Notes: a model not told the origin generated them from the letters alone. 64,000 nt of DNA from Nitrospira sp. ND1 (GCF_900170025.1 NZ_FWEX01000005.1:673774-737773), one strand, 5' to 3'; positions 44,360 to 53,533 are shown, counted from the stretch's first letter. Program-made: numbers and translations.

Positions 44360-45283
44360 TCAAGAGCCATGCGGGGCGGGTTGGCGTGTGAGCTGCTTCA
44401 AGAAGTCGCCCAGCACGGTGCGAAACTGGTCGGGGTCTTCCGCCATCATAAAATGGCCGGTGTCGAATTCCACCAGCTGCGCCCCGTGGATCTGCGCCTG
44501 AATTCCCTTGGCGATAGTCGGCGTGGCGACACCATCCTTGGCGCCGACCATAACCAGAGTCGGCACAGTGATGCGGCTGAGCTGACCATGCACGTTGAAC
44601 TGCGACATGGAAGTCAGCGCCTCCCTGATCACCGTGGCATTCCAGGTGGGGATCCGTTCAAGCAAGGGCCTGTAGGTTTGAGCCGGCGCATCGGGAGGAA
44701 AACTTTCCACGATCATATCCTTCGACACTTCCCGATAGTCACGCGGCGCGCCGATGGTCGGAATGTCGTCGTCGAGAATCATCGCCCCGTCGGTCGTGGA
44801 CACCAGCACCAGCGCCCGTACCCGCTCAGGATGATCCAGCGCGAGACGCTGCAGAATCATCCCGCCCATGGACACACCCACCCACACAGCACGGTCGATC
44901 TTGAGCGTATCGGCCAGGGTGATGAGATCCTTCGAAAACTGCTCGATCGTGAACCCGCTCGGCGGTTTCTCCGAATCGCCGTATCCACGCAGGTCCACTG
45001 CAATACCTCGGAAATCCGGCGAAAAGGCACTCACATATTGGGGAAAGATATTGCTGGTCGTCACCACGCCGTGGACAAAGATAACCGGATCGCCATTGCC
45101 TGCCTCTAGCACGCTGAGGGTCAAGCCGTTGAGATCGATCATATGGCGTTGGAACAGATGGCCCGGGGGCATGGACTCGGCTAAGGCCTGCTGGGTGCGG
45201 TTGTTGCGAGCGGGCTGCGTGGATTCCGCACAGCCGGACGCGCCGAGAACACTCAACGTGAGCAGGATCGTCATCAACCGCAT
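44360..45283 (-). CDS. Alpha/beta-hydrolase lipoprotein
   Basis: 307 residues. Signal peptide with lipobox VLGASGC, so membrane-anchored. Alpha/beta-hydrolase fold: oxyanion-loop PVIFVHGVVTTSNI, nucleophile elbow VGVSMGGMILQRLA (Ser in GxSxGG), acid in VMVGAKDGVATP, and the histidine in EFDTGHFMMAED. Closest in layout to esterases and haloperoxidase-like hydrolases; the substrate is unknown. Confidence 0.85.
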   Translation of the reverse strand: MRLMTILLTLSVLGASGCAESTQPARNNRTQQALAESMPPGHLFQRHMIDLNGLTLSVLEAGNGDPVIFVHGVVTTSNIFPQYVSAFSPDFRGIAVDLRGYGDSEKPPSGFTIEQFSKDLITLADTLKIDRAVWVGVSMGGMILQRLALDHPERVRALVLVSTTDGAMILDDDIPTIGAPRDYREVSKDMIVESFPPDAPAQTYRPLLERIPTWNATVIREALTSMSQFNVHGQLSRITVPTLVMVGAKDGVATPTIAKGIQAQIHGAQLVEFDTGHFMMAEDPDQFRTVLGDFLKQLTRQPAPHGS

Positions 45284-45554
45284 GCAACTCCCCTTTCTAC
45301 AGAGATCACTGAATCTACATGCAGCCTAAGCTGTCAGGCGAGCAGATGCAATGCTGAGCTGCCACCCGGCATTCTCGCTCCCGCACAATTTCTTGGACTC
45401 CTCGAATTGATGACTCCCGGCACTGAGTGGTTGCCCTGCGCACAGGAACACAGGCATGCCATCCGGCCCATCGTCGGGCCCCTCAGATCGACGGCCGATA
45501 GCGCCGCGCTGGTGGGTCAGGCAGACAACATGCCGACCGCGCGATCATCCGAAC

Positions 45555-45869
45555 TTACTTGATTCGCGAGACGACCGCCCGGACCGGCGCCCATTCGATC
45601 TGCGGTTGCAGAGTGAACAGGACGTGCGCAAGCCCCCGGTACGCCGCCTCCAATTCACGACAGCGCTCGACGAATCGACCGGAGGCCATCCGCGGAAAGT
45701 AATCGCGGTGACGCTCGTAGAAGAGCGCTCGCCGTCTCCAGCGATCGGCATTGACCCTGAACAACCGGGCGGCAAACCCGGAGGGACCGGTGAGTGCCAA
45801 CCAGTGCCGGTCCCGTCTGAGAGGACGTGCAGTCATTGAGGTGGATGCGGATGTGGTCACTGCTTTCAT
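45555..45869 (-). CDS. Basic protein of unknown function
   Basis: 104 residues, ATG at 45869 preceded by AAGGAGGAGAACCG, a strong ribosome-binding site. Arg/Ala/Trp-rich: GPSGFAARLFRVNADRWRRR, FYERHRDYFPRMASGRFVER, CRELEAAYRGLAHVLFTLQP. No membrane segment or recognised domain. Frames on the opposite strand across the same bases lack a ribosome-binding site. Confidence 0.55.
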   Translation of the reverse strand: MKAVTTSASTSMTARPLRRDRHWLALTGPSGFAARLFRVNADRWRRRALFYERHRDYFPRMASGRFVERCRELEAAYRGLAHVLFTLQPQIEWAPVRAVVSRIK

Positions 45870-46323
45870 CGGTTCTCCTCCTTCTTCCGTTCGCCTGTGT
45901 CATAGATTCGAACGTCCTGACAGAGGCGCTGTGATGACACCAGTCTCGGTTTACCCTGCCCCTACTGTAGTCTCGCCACATGAGGAAATGATTAGTGCAG
46001 CATGAGAAAGACTTCATACAAGCACAGCAGGCCGGGGCTTCCGGTCGCGGTAGCTCCACAATTGCTGGACTCGAAATCCTATGGATCTGTCCGTGCGGGC
46101 GGCCCAGTCTCTACGGACGTGGCTGTGACAGATCCCGCGCCTGCCCTCAGACAGGGCGCAGGTCCAATGCCTGCCGCGACTGTGGGAAGGCAGGCAGGCG
46201 ATGGCGGATTCAGCTACAATCTCCCCGTGAAAGTCTTTCCGGACGCGATCATAATCCTGATAGCGCGTGCTCCAATCCGGTGGGTTCACACACTGGATGC
46301 AAGGATCTGCACAGGGAGGGAAC
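45870..46323. other. Divergent intergenic region
   Basis: 454 bases between the basic protein and the kinase gene. Plus-strand frames here (from 45995 and 46002) have no ribosome-binding site or recognisable domain. Two hairpins occur: GCCCT-CAGAC-AGGGC near 46143-46157 and TGCCTGCC / GGCAGGCA at 46168-46175 and 46189-46196. I see no convincing promoter. Confidence 0.35.
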
Positions 46324-47672
46324 ATGGCTGAAGACCAGAGAGCTGACCTAGAGGCCTGCTTGGCTCAAGCGCGGCGGTCAGAACGTCGGCTTCGTGTCCA
46401 ATACGCAGTCACCCGTGTGCTGGCCGAGTCCTCAACCCTGAAAGACGCAGGCCATGAAATCCTTCGGGCCATCGGTGAAAGTCTGGACTGGGAATTGGGC
46501 ATGTTTTGGGCCGTAGACAAGCAGGCTGAGTTGCTGCGTTTCGTTGACTTGTGGCATGCGCCGCAGGTTGAGGCCTCCGAGTTCATACAGGACAGCCGGG
46601 AACGGACCTTTCAACGGGGTGTGGGGCTTATCGGTCGAACCTGGGAAAGCGGAACGCCTATTTGGATTCCTGATGTGACCGGCGACCCCCATTTCCGCCG
46701 GGCCTCGATCGCGGCTCACGTCGGACTGCATGGAGGATTTGCCTTTCCAGTCCGTAAGGGCGAACGCATTGACGGAGTCATTGAATTTTTCAGCCACCAG
46801 ATCCGCAAGCCGGATCAGGATATTCTCGACATGGTGGCCGACATCGGCATCAAAGTGGGCCAGTTTGTGGACCGCGAGCAGACAGCGGAAGCGCTGCGCC
46901 AAGCGGAGGCCCTGGCCGACGTGGCGAGACTGCTGGGAGACATCGGCCATGATATCAAGAATATGCTGATGCCGATCATGAGCGGGGCGGCGCTGCTGGA
47001 GGAAGAACTCGACGAGTGTTATCACCGCCTACCGGAGAGTGTCACCGGCAAACTGAAGCACAGTCGGGATCTGACCAAGGAACTCCTGGATATGATCCGG
47101 AATGGGTCCCGCCGCATTCAGGACCGGGTCAGGGAGATGGCGGAATCGGTCAAAGGCCTCACCCGGGGCTGCCGGAATTTGCGCCCTGCCGACTCGCGGA
47201 GGTGGTCGCCGGCGTGTACGCAGCGCTCAGGATCCTGGCCGATCAACGTAAGGTCGCGCTGCGCGTGGATGGACTCGATACCCTCCCCGTGATTCAGGCT
47301 GACGAGAGCCGGCTGTTCAATGCGATCTATAATCTCGTCAACAACGCGATTCCGGAAGTGTCACCCGGCGGATCCGTCACGCTGCGTGGCCGTACGGATC
47401 AGGCGGGAAGGAGCATCCTGGTGTCGGCCATCGATACCGGTAGGGGCATGCCAGCCGAAGTCCTCAAGAGCCTCTTCACGTACAGCGCCATCAGCCGAAA
47501 GGTCGGCGGGACAGGGCTGGGCACAAAGATTGTGAAAGATGTCGTCGATGCCCATGGAGGCAGCATCACCGTTGAGAGCGAGCCAGGCGTCGGCACCTCG
47601 TTTCACATCACGCTTCCCCTGGAGGGACCACCGCCCCACTCGCAGAAGGCTTCGACGAACAGTCCGCGATGA
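46324..47672 (+). pseudogene. GAF-domain sensor histidine kinase with a frameshift
   Basis: The ATG at 46324 follows GGGAGGGAAC. First frame: short coiled coil, GAF domain (about residues 30-180; WIPDVTGDPHFRRASIAAHV), then a dimerisation/phosphoacceptor helix with His209 (LLGDIGHDIKNMLMPI). At the G run 47165-47168 (ACCCGGGGCTG) the homology jumps to a second frame: LPEFAPCRLAEV, then the ATPase domain with N box AIYNLVNNAIPE, G1 DTGRGMPAEV and G2 GGTGLGTKIVKD, ending at 47672. One extra base would restore a 449-residue kinase. Either a true mutation, a sequencing error in the homopolymer, or programmed slippage. Confidence 0.8.
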
Positions 47673-47770
47673 CCAGGCCATGGGATCGATGTCCGCAGAT
47701 CATCGCTAACAGAGACTGACTCCGGCAACCAGGCCCGCTCTCTTCCAGATGCGTGGGCCCGATCAGCCGG

Positions 47771-48418
47771 TCATCGAACCCAGGGCGGCGTAATCGTCGG
47801 CGGAGGCGGAGGCCCCTCGAGCAGTCCTGGTGCCCTCTTAGGAGGTTCCGGAGGGAGGGCCTGACCTTCCCCTTCGACCCTGCGCTTGAGCCTGACCACC
47901 AGGGCGCCCATCACATCCCATTGCTGAAAGTTTTTGCGCACCGCACGGGGATGTTGGTTGTGACAATCGACACAGGACCGCACCAGCGCCAAATCGGCCG
48001 ACACCGCCTTGAATTCATCGCCGTCGACGAAGCCGATGACCCCGCGTTGTCGATCCTTCTCCAACTGAAGTAACGCTGTCATCTCCGCGTCCGTGCGGGG
48101 GCGGTTCGCCGGATTCAGCGGCGTCAAACTGATGAGGCCGATCTCCAAACCCTCCACCTGTTCAGCGGCTTCCTTGACGAACTGGGCAGGAAGCGGGAGA
48201 AAATGGGCATCTGTTTTCCAATCCTCCCGCGGCGACAGTCCCGCGTCTCGCGCATGTTCGACGACGTGGAGCACGTAAGCGGTACGAAAGGCTCTGACAA
48301 TATTGAGGATGTACCCGGCCGTCTGATCAAAGGAGGGTTCGGCCCTGATCACGCCCCACCCGGGTATGGTCAGGCAACCGGCCAGGCTGAACGCAATGAC
48401 GACGTGACGTATGCGCAT
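47771..48418 (-). CDS. Exported haem-binding-type protein, DUF3365-like
   Basis: 215 residues from the ATG at 48418 with GAGGTG upstream; the frame is open to 48496 without support. Signal peptide (VVIAFSLAGCLTIPGWG), then a Tll0287/DUF3365-like sensor domain: HARDAGLSPREDW, GLISLTPLNPANRPRTDAEM, and one c-type haem site CVDCH in RSCVDCHNQHPRAVRKNFQQ. The C-terminus is Pro-rich (PPPPPTITPPW). Probably periplasmic, binding a single covalent haem. Such domains are typical of redox or NO/O2 sensing parts. Confidence 0.75.
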   Translation of the reverse strand: MRIRHVVIAFSLAGCLTIPGWGVIRAEPSFDQTAGYILNIVRAFRTAYVLHVVEHARDAGLSPREDWKTDAHFLPLPAQFVKEAAEQVEGLEIGLISLTPLNPANRPRTDAEMTALLQLEKDRQRGVIGFVDGDEFKAVSADLALVRSCVDCHNQHPRAVRKNFQQWDVMGALVVRLKRRVEGEGQALPPEPPKRAPGLLEGPPPPPTITPPWVR

Positions 48419-48541
48419 AACACCTCGCAACGGATCGTTTCGGGAGCGGCAGACATGCAGCAGGAACGCGAGGAGCCTAGCCGATTGAAACTCCACCGGT
48501 CAACAAGCAGGCCCCCCCGGCCGCTTTCCCGCCTCAACGTG

Positions 48542-49270
48542 TCAGGCAGCGCCCAACACCTCTCGAAAGACCGTGGCCAAATCACGCAGCGCTTTTCCCC
48601 CGTCGCCGACATAGAGCGAGCCGTGCATCGTCGCCACGGTCTTCGGCTGCAGCGCCGCCAGCCGCTGCAATGTTGGATCTGTCAGCGTGCAATAGGGCAT
48701 GTAGTTCGCCAGTGGACCCTGCTGATATTCCACGAGCACGTCCCGACTGCGGCCCACCACGTCCGACTGGGTGACCGGTTCCACATTGCCGTTTTGATGC
48801 AGAAGATCGGAGCAGAGCAGCGTCCGCTGTGTTTCTTCGAACATCAGACCGGACTCCCAGCAATGCGGCACGTGCGGCGTGGCCAGAAATCGAAAGCGGT
48901 ACTTCCCCGTCTCCAGCACCTCGCCATCTGTCATCCCCTTCGCCGGCCGGAGCGCGAGACAATCATCCACACTCACGAGCTTGCTCACCAGACTACAGAC
49001 CGCATCGGACTGGGGCGCCAACTGCTGCCACTCCGGCAACGACTCGCACTCATCGGCCTCGAAATGGCTGAACCCGATCCAGCGCAAGGTGCGGACGTCG
49101 ATGAGCTACGCCACCGTCTCCTTCACCGCCGGAAACAGCGCGCGCGGGCCGGTGTGATACAGGAGCGGCTCGGCATCACGGACCAGAAACTGACTGAATT
49201 GCAGGTTGAACGGTTCGAGGAAGGTGGTGATGCGGAACAGGTCCGGAGCAACTTCGGTAATCTGCGCCAT
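48542..49270 (-). pseudogene. Metallo-beta-lactamase-fold (flavodiiron-like) protein with an in-frame amber codon
   Basis: Reading from the ATG at 49270: [54 protein letters not shown], then TAG (49108-49106), then [20 protein letters not shown] in the same frame to a stop at 48542. Without the TAG the product would be 241 residues with all MBL-fold metal ligands of the flavodiiron type: HxExD in SHFEADE, His in VPHCWESG, Asp in LLCSDLL, His in ATMHGSLY. No flavodoxin domain follows. A short product could be translated from internal starts. Nonsense mutation, sequencing error or readthrough are all possible. Confidence 0.8.
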
Positions 49271-49514
49271 AGTGCCTCCACACAAGATGAGGCGGCATGG
49301 TACCTGGTCGGCTAAAACGCTTCAACTGAGCGAGGTGTTTGAAGGCAGCCGACCGGACGGATGCGTCAAGAAGACTCTCGCCTCGCTTGTGTCACCTCCA
49401 TGCCCTCTCAACCATGCGTTACCTGGCCGCGTTCCTCGGTCTCCCACTGAACTCCCGCTGGTCGCTCAAGGCCCAAAGGATCTATATCGGTGCGCAGAGA
49501 TCGAAAAGATCGAC

Positions 49515-50234
49515 CTACGAGCCGGGCGAAACACAGTTGGTTTGCTTGCGCAACTGACACAAGCGAAACCGGGTCAACTGCGACCAGTACTTCAAGGCGC
49601 CGTGCACGTCGTTCCAGGAATCGAAGACCTCCGCGTCGAGAAAGCGCCCGCCGACCCGCCGATCCACGGCGGCCGCGAGGATCTCCCCAGACTCCGCATC
49701 CATGAGTTTGCCCTCGATGGAGGCCGTGCCTTTGAACAACGGTTTTCCGGTGGTGAGCGTCTTGATGGTCGAGGCGACGAAGGCGATGTTAAACGGCGCC
49801 GGCACACTCGAGACGATATCCAAGGCTGGATAGGATTGTTCGGCATCGGTGTGCGCGGCCTGCATCCGAAACATCTTGGGGCCCGGTTCGCTCACCATCT
49901 CGTAGTCCTTGGCGAGTTCCTGATACAGGAGCGCGTAGAAGGAACCAGCAATCACCTGGGCCTCCTTCGGATCCAGCCCATCGACCTTGGAGTCTTTCCC
50001 CCGCCAGATCATGATCGGATCTAAGAGAATCTTGTTGTACGCAGCCTTCGCCGGCCAATCGACTGCCGGATTGCGATACACCAGGAGCGCTTCGTCGCCC
50101 TTGCCCTCGCGCATCTGCGCATAGAGATCCTGCAGAAATCCGGACGGCTCCACCGACCGGGCATGCCTGGTCGCTCCGCAGCCGGCGAACGCGACCGAGA
50201 CCGCCACGAATAGCAAGACAGATCGCAACATCAT
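49515..50234 (-). CDS. DUF3313-like lipoprotein
   Basis: 239 residues from the ATG at 50234, 4-5 nt after GGAGGTATC. Lipobox VAFAGC anchors it in the membrane. Body resembles DUF3313: DPIMIWRGKDSKVDGLDPKE, YALLYQELAKDYEMVSEPGP, ASIEGKLMDAESGEILAAAV, then SWNDVHGALKYWSQLTRFRL near the end. Such lipoproteins are widespread and of unknown function. The 244 bases between it and the amber-interrupted gene hold nothing I recognise. Upstream is the MazG-like gene, 32 bp away. Confidence 0.8.
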   Translation of the reverse strand: MMLRSVLLFVAVSVAFAGCGATRHARSVEPSGFLQDLYAQMREGKGDEALLVYRNPAVDWPAKAAYNKILLDPIMIWRGKDSKVDGLDPKEAQVIAGSFYALLYQELAKDYEMVSEPGPKMFRMQAAHTDAEQSYPALDIVSSVPAPFNIAFVASTIKTLTTGKPLFKGTASIEGKLMDAESGEILAAAVDRRVGGRFLDAEVFDSWNDVHGALKYWSQLTRFRLCQLRKQTNCVSPGS

Positions 50235-50266
50235 GATACCTCCCTGGAACAGATCAAGAGGCTCGA

Positions 50267-50611
50267 TCATTCGTCATACTTCCTGGCGTTGCCATAGGAC
50301 TTCTCGACTGGATACTTGGCTTCGTTCTTCTTCAGTTTCGACAACACCGCGGCATTCACATCCAGGCCCAGATCATGACACAGGTAGGAAAGCAGGATCA
50401 CGACATCGGCGATTTCATCCTCAACGCGTTCCCGTGACGGGCTTTCCAGGAGACGGGCCACCTCGTCGTGCGACTTCCATTGGAAGATCTCCAGCAATTC
50501 GCTCGCCTCAACCGTAATGGCGGCCGCAAGTTCCTTGGGCTGGTGAAACTGCTCCCAATCGCGCTTCCGTCGAAACTCCAGCACCGCCGCCAGCACCTTG
50601 TCGTTCAGCAT
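50267..50611 (-). CDS. MazG-like nucleotide pyrophosphohydrolase
   Basis: 114 residues, all-alpha NTP-PPase of the MazG/dCTPase (RS21-C6) type. Mg-binding motifs: ITVEASELLEIFQWKSHDE (ExxE) and RVEDEIADVVILLSYLCHDL (ExxD). Hydrolyses non-canonical or excess nucleotides to monophosphate plus PPi. Complete and of normal length. A REP copy (50629) lies 17 nt upstream of its start. Confidence 0.9.
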   Translation of the reverse strand: MLNDKVLAAVLEFRRKRDWEQFHQPKELAAAITVEASELLEIFQWKSHDEVARLLESPSRERVEDEIADVVILLSYLCHDLGLDVNAAVLSKLKKNEAKYPVEKSYGNARKYDE

Positions 50612-50628
50612 CGAGGTCCTCTCTCTTT

Positions 50629-50647
50629 GGGGTCAGGTCTTGCAATC
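50629..50647 (+). repeat. REP copy 1
   Basis: Exact GGGGTCAGGTCTTGCAATC. The only full copy in the set that does not follow a stop codon; it lies upstream of the MazG-like gene. Confidence 0.85.
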
Positions 50648-50829
50648 ATACAATCTTATCTGGCCTCACAGCCGCAGCCGGCGCGTTTCTCGTCGAACTA
50701 CGCTGGAATCCTGCAATCGAATTGTCGTACTCTGCCTGCCCTTGTCCTGTCTGGTTGCAGATTCCTGGGACCGGCGAAACCCAGACAGAGCAACTGAATT
50801 ACCGGCGAGTGTACGGCCTGGCGATGGGT

Positions 50830-50848
50830 GATTTCCAGACCTGACTCC
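50830..50848 (-). repeat. REP copy 2 (degenerate)
   Basis: Reverse-orientation copy with three mismatches, pairing with copy 1 to bound a 220-bp non-coding unit. Confidence 0.55.
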
Positions 50849-50992
50849 CTCCAGGCGTGATGCCTGATAGAGCGGCCGGGAACATGATTGAAAAATAGGA
50901 GCGAGTGACGTAGAGGATGAGGTAGGAACAGACAGGCTGCGGCAACACTTCACACGCAGGTGGTCTCGGCGCTGTTTGCAGGAGGTCCGATC

Positions 50993-51541
50993 ATGAACGT
51001 ACGACTCGTGGTCCTGTTGTTTCCACTCTTGTCGATCGGTGCGTCAGTTCACGCACAGAGCACTTGTTCGGATTGTTTCAACGCCGCACAAGCGGAGGCG
51101 AGAAAATGCCTCGATAATGCCATTAGTGCAGGCGATAGGAACGATTGCCTGGAGACTCGGCAAACCCGAACCAAGGCTTGCAGCGACAATCAATGTCGGG
51201 AGGACAGAGAGGAAGTGGCGACCACGGAGACGCAACCGACGCGCAGTCGGCCGGGCGTCACGCCATACACACCAACGGAAGGCGAGTGGCTGGCATTACT
51301 CATGCGAGCCGGCCTGAGACGCGAGGCTACTCCCGACCATCCCTATTCGCTCGACATTGTACTCGCCGATCCGCAAACGCTCCAGATTGTCGTGCGACAT
51401 GCTTCCACGCTGGACCGCAACACGCTGAACAAAGCCATCGAGACCGCCCGGGAAGCGATCAGAAGCACGGCTAGAAATTATGGATGGGAAAAGTGGGTCA
51501 AGATCCGGGAGACGGTCGAAGCATATCCCGCCAAGAAATAA
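50993..51541 (+). CDS. Exported Cys-containing protein of unknown function
   Basis: 182 residues from the ATG at 50993, preceded by GGAGGTCCGATC. Signal peptide (VVLLFPLLSIGASVHA-QS), then a Cys-rich segment with CSDC, C, C and C (STCSDCFNAAQAEARKCLDN; ACSDNQCREDREEV) suggesting two disulfides. A C-terminal domain follows (HPYSLDIVLADPQTLQIVVR; NTLNKAIETAREAIRSTARN). No recognised family. A REP copy starts 23 nt after its stop. Confidence 0.7.
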   Translation: MNVRLVVLLFPLLSIGASVHAQSTCSDCFNAAQAEARKCLDNAISAGDRNDCLETRQTRTKACSDNQCREDREEVATTETQPTRSRPGVTPYTPTEGEWLALLMRAGLRREATPDHPYSLDIVLADPQTLQIVVRHASTLDRNTLNKAIETAREAIRSTARNYGWEKWVKIRETVEAYPAKK

Positions 51542-51564
51542 ACCTCCCCCTTTTTCCCTTTTTT

Positions 51565-51583
51565 GGGGTCAGGTCTTGCAATC
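51565..51583 (+). repeat. REP copy 3, at the 3' end of the RAYT gene
   Basis: Exact GGGGTCAGGTCTTGCAATC, 23 nt after the stop of the exported-protein gene in its sense direction. It overlaps the last codons of the convergent RAYT gene, whose stop is at 51582-51584. With copy 4 it bounds the RAYT gene as an inverted pair. Confidence 0.9.
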
Positions 51584-52418
51584 ACATACTTTCCTGCTCG
51601 GCCCGCTTCAAGCGGCGGCTCACCGTGGCGGCATGTACACCCAGATGGTCCGCAATTTCGGCCAATCGATACCCGTACTGCCGATAGGCCTGATGGATGG
51701 TCTTCTCCAGGTCGCCCTTCCGCTGAAACAGCGTTTCCAATGAGGGGCGCTGGGCTTGCGTCTGTCGGCGCGGAATGTCACGGATCACCCGATTCGGTTG
51801 GTGCTGCGCCACGAATTTTTCCGACCCCAGGTAGATCTGGCCGGTGAGTTGCTCCCAAGGGACTGGCCCACCCCGCCCCTCCGCCACAAAGGTGCGATAC
51901 CGCTCCTGCGCCGGTCCCTCGCGTTGGCCGAATTGACTCAGAATCCAGTTCGTCGTCAGCCAGCCAGGCGCCTTCGTCTCCCCCACCGTCGCCCGGTAAC
52001 TGCTCCAGGCCCATAACCGGGGATGAGACACGATCTTCGCACGGACCGGATTCAGCACGACGTACCGGCACAATTCAAGCAGATGCGCGTCTTTTTCCAC
52101 CAGAATCGCCGTGAAGCGCCCTTGAAACACATGCCCGACCTGCTCGTGACGGAGGTTGTAGGCCTGCGTATAGCGGCCATTCAATTGCCGCATGCCGAGC
52201 GAGAGATTCGGCTTCGGCGTCTCGATCAACAGATGATAGTGATTGTCCATCAGACAGTAGGCATGGCAGATCCACCCGTAGCGATCGATGACGTGGGCCA
52301 GCAGGCTCAGCCATTGGGAGCGGTCGCGATCGTCAGCTACGATGTCTTGCCGGGCGTTGCCCCGACTCGTGACATGGTAGACGGCGCCGGGGAATGACAA
52401 ACGAAGGGGACGTGCCAT
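51582..52418 (-). CDS. rayT: REP-associated tyrosine transposase (RAYT, Y1/HUH type)
   Basis: 278 residues. IS200-like single-strand transposase domain: N-terminal MARPLRLSFPGAVYHVTSRG, the metal-binding HUH motif LMDNHYHLLIETP (HxH), and RHEQVGHVFQGRFTAILVEK. The ELCRYVVLNPVRAKIV helix probably holds the catalytic Tyr. A C-terminal helix-turn-helix follows (YGYRLAEIADHLGVHAATVS). RAYTs cut and join REP sequences; here inverted REP copies at 51565 and 52448 flank the gene. The domain set is complete, so it is probably functional. Confidence 0.92.
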   Translation of the reverse strand: MARPLRLSFPGAVYHVTSRGNARQDIVADDRDRSQWLSLLAHVIDRYGWICHAYCLMDNHYHLLIETPKPNLSLGMRQLNGRYTQAYNLRHEQVGHVFQGRFTAILVEKDAHLLELCRYVVLNPVRAKIVSHPRLWAWSSYRATVGETKAPGWLTTNWILSQFGQREGPAQERYRTFVAEGRGGPVPWEQLTGQIYLGSEKFVAQHQPNRVIRDIPRRQTQAQRPSLETLFQRKGDLEKTIHQAYRQYGYRLAEIADHLGVHAATVSRRLKRAEQESM

Positions 52419-52447
52419 GAGCGGGAGTGTAGCGTGAGAAATTGTTT

Positions 52448-52466
52448 AATTGCAAGACCTGACCCC
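52448..52466 (-). repeat. REP copy 4, between cydB and the RAYT gene
   Basis: On the minus strand it reads GGGGTCAGGTCTTGCAATT, 17 nt after the cydB stop in its sense direction and 29 nt upstream of the RAYT start. Forms the second arm of the inverted pair around RAYT. Confidence 0.9.
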
Positions 52467-52483
52467 GTAGAAGGGAGGGAAGG

Positions 52484-53533
52484 CTAGTGGTGCGCCGCCG
52501 GAGAAGATCCAGGCTTGGCCGGGCGGGCGAAGAGGCGATGAATCTGCACTTGATACAGGATCACCAAGGCCAGGCCCGGGGGCACCCACCAGAGACCGGC
52601 TTCGAGGCCGGTCCGGTCGGTTGCGGCGTTGAGGCTCGTGAGACTGTTGGCCTGTCCGGTCGTCGCAATCAACAGATTGGGAAAAATCCCCCAAGCCGCC
52701 GCAACCAATAGGCTCGCGACCGACACACTCGACGCCACGAAGCCAACGAACGGCCGTTGACGGACAGCGCTCACGTGCCGGACCAGCAGCGCGACCACCG
52801 CCGTCAGGGGCCAGACAAAGCCGATGGGAGCGGCCGCATAATGCACGCCGAACGCTGGCTGCACGGAGGGCAGCGCCACGACCAGGGCCACGAGCAACAA
52901 CACCAACAAGACGGTTGCGGACTTCGCCAGCGCCTCCGCCCTTGCCTGCAACTCCCCGCGCGTCTTCATGACCAGGAAACTCGCGCCCTGCAACGTCAAC
53001 AGGGCGACCAGGGTCAGCCCCGTCAGCAGAGTGAACCAATCCAGAATGCCGGGCATCGAACCGGGGCTGAAGTCGGTCCAGAGCGGAAGGAAGAAATAGC
53101 CGCTCGCATTCAAAGGAACGCCCCGCAGCAGATTCCCCACCACCAGCCCCACCACGAAGGCCAGCAGCAGATTGGCCAGAAAGAAGATCGTATCCCAGAA
53201 CGTGCGCCACAACGCGTGATCGACATGCTCTCGCAGTTCGAACGCCAACCCCCTCCCCATCAGGAGCCACAGCATGATCATCAAGGCGAGGTAGAACCCG
53301 CTGAACCCCGACGCAAAGGCCTTCGGAAAGGCCAGGAACAAGAGAGCGCTGCCGGCGATCACCCACACTTCGTTGCCGGTCCACACCGGTCCGATCGTCT
53401 CCCGCACCAGGCGGCGTTCGCTCTCCTGCCGGGCCACGAATGGCGACAGGATCCCGACGCCGAAGTCATAGCCGTCGAGCACCACATAGGTGGTCAACAC
53501 GAACAGCACCAGGGCATACCAGATCGTTTCCAA
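52484..53533 (-). CDS. cydB: Cytochrome bd ubiquinol oxidase subunit II
   Basis: 349 residues, about nine membrane helices. Partner of CydA in the high-affinity terminal oxidase. Family signatures: YVVLDGYDFGVGILSPFVAR, GPVWTGNEVWVIAGSALLFL, and FPKAFASGFSGFYLALM at the N-terminal half. Length is slightly shorter than the E. coli form but normal for the family. Three bp after cydA, so co-transcribed. A REP element follows the stop. Confidence 0.95.
   Translation of the reverse strand: METIWYALVLFVLTTYVVLDGYDFGVGILSPFVARQESERRLVRETIGPVWTGNEVWVIAGSALLFLAFPKAFASGFSGFYLALMIMLWLLMGRGLAFELREHVDHALWRTFWDTIFFLANLLLAFVVGLVVGNLLRGVPLNASGYFFLPLWTDFSPGSMPGILDWFTLLTGLTLVALLTLQGASFLVMKTRGELQARAEALAKSATVLLVLLLVALVVALPSVQPAFGVHYAAAPIGFVWPLTAVVALLVRHVSAVRQRPFVGFVASSVSVASLLVAAAWGIFPNLLIATTGQANSLTSLNAATDRTGLEAGLWWVPPGLALVILYQVQIHRLFARPAKPGSSPAAHH

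Larger units (their letters stand above)
50629..50848. mobile_element. MITE-like unit bounded by inverted REP copies
   Basis: GGGGTCAGGTCTTGCAATC at 50629-50647 faces an inverted degenerate copy, GATTTCCAGACCTGACTCC at 50830-50848 (16 of 19 positions match). The 182 bases between encode nothing, and contain a further dyad CTGTCTGG ... CCAGACAG. Size and ends suggest a non-autonomous unit mobilised by the nearby RAYT. The rest of the gap up to 50992 shows no other feature. Confidence 0.5.

Noticed and set aside
45456-45839. Plus-strand frame opposite the basic-protein gene
   Set aside because: The minus-strand gene has a strong ribosome-binding site, this frame has none.
52446-53384. 312-residue minus-strand frame across cydB
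   Set aside because: Composition typical of a shifted reading of membrane-protein codons; cydB itself is intact in the correct frame.
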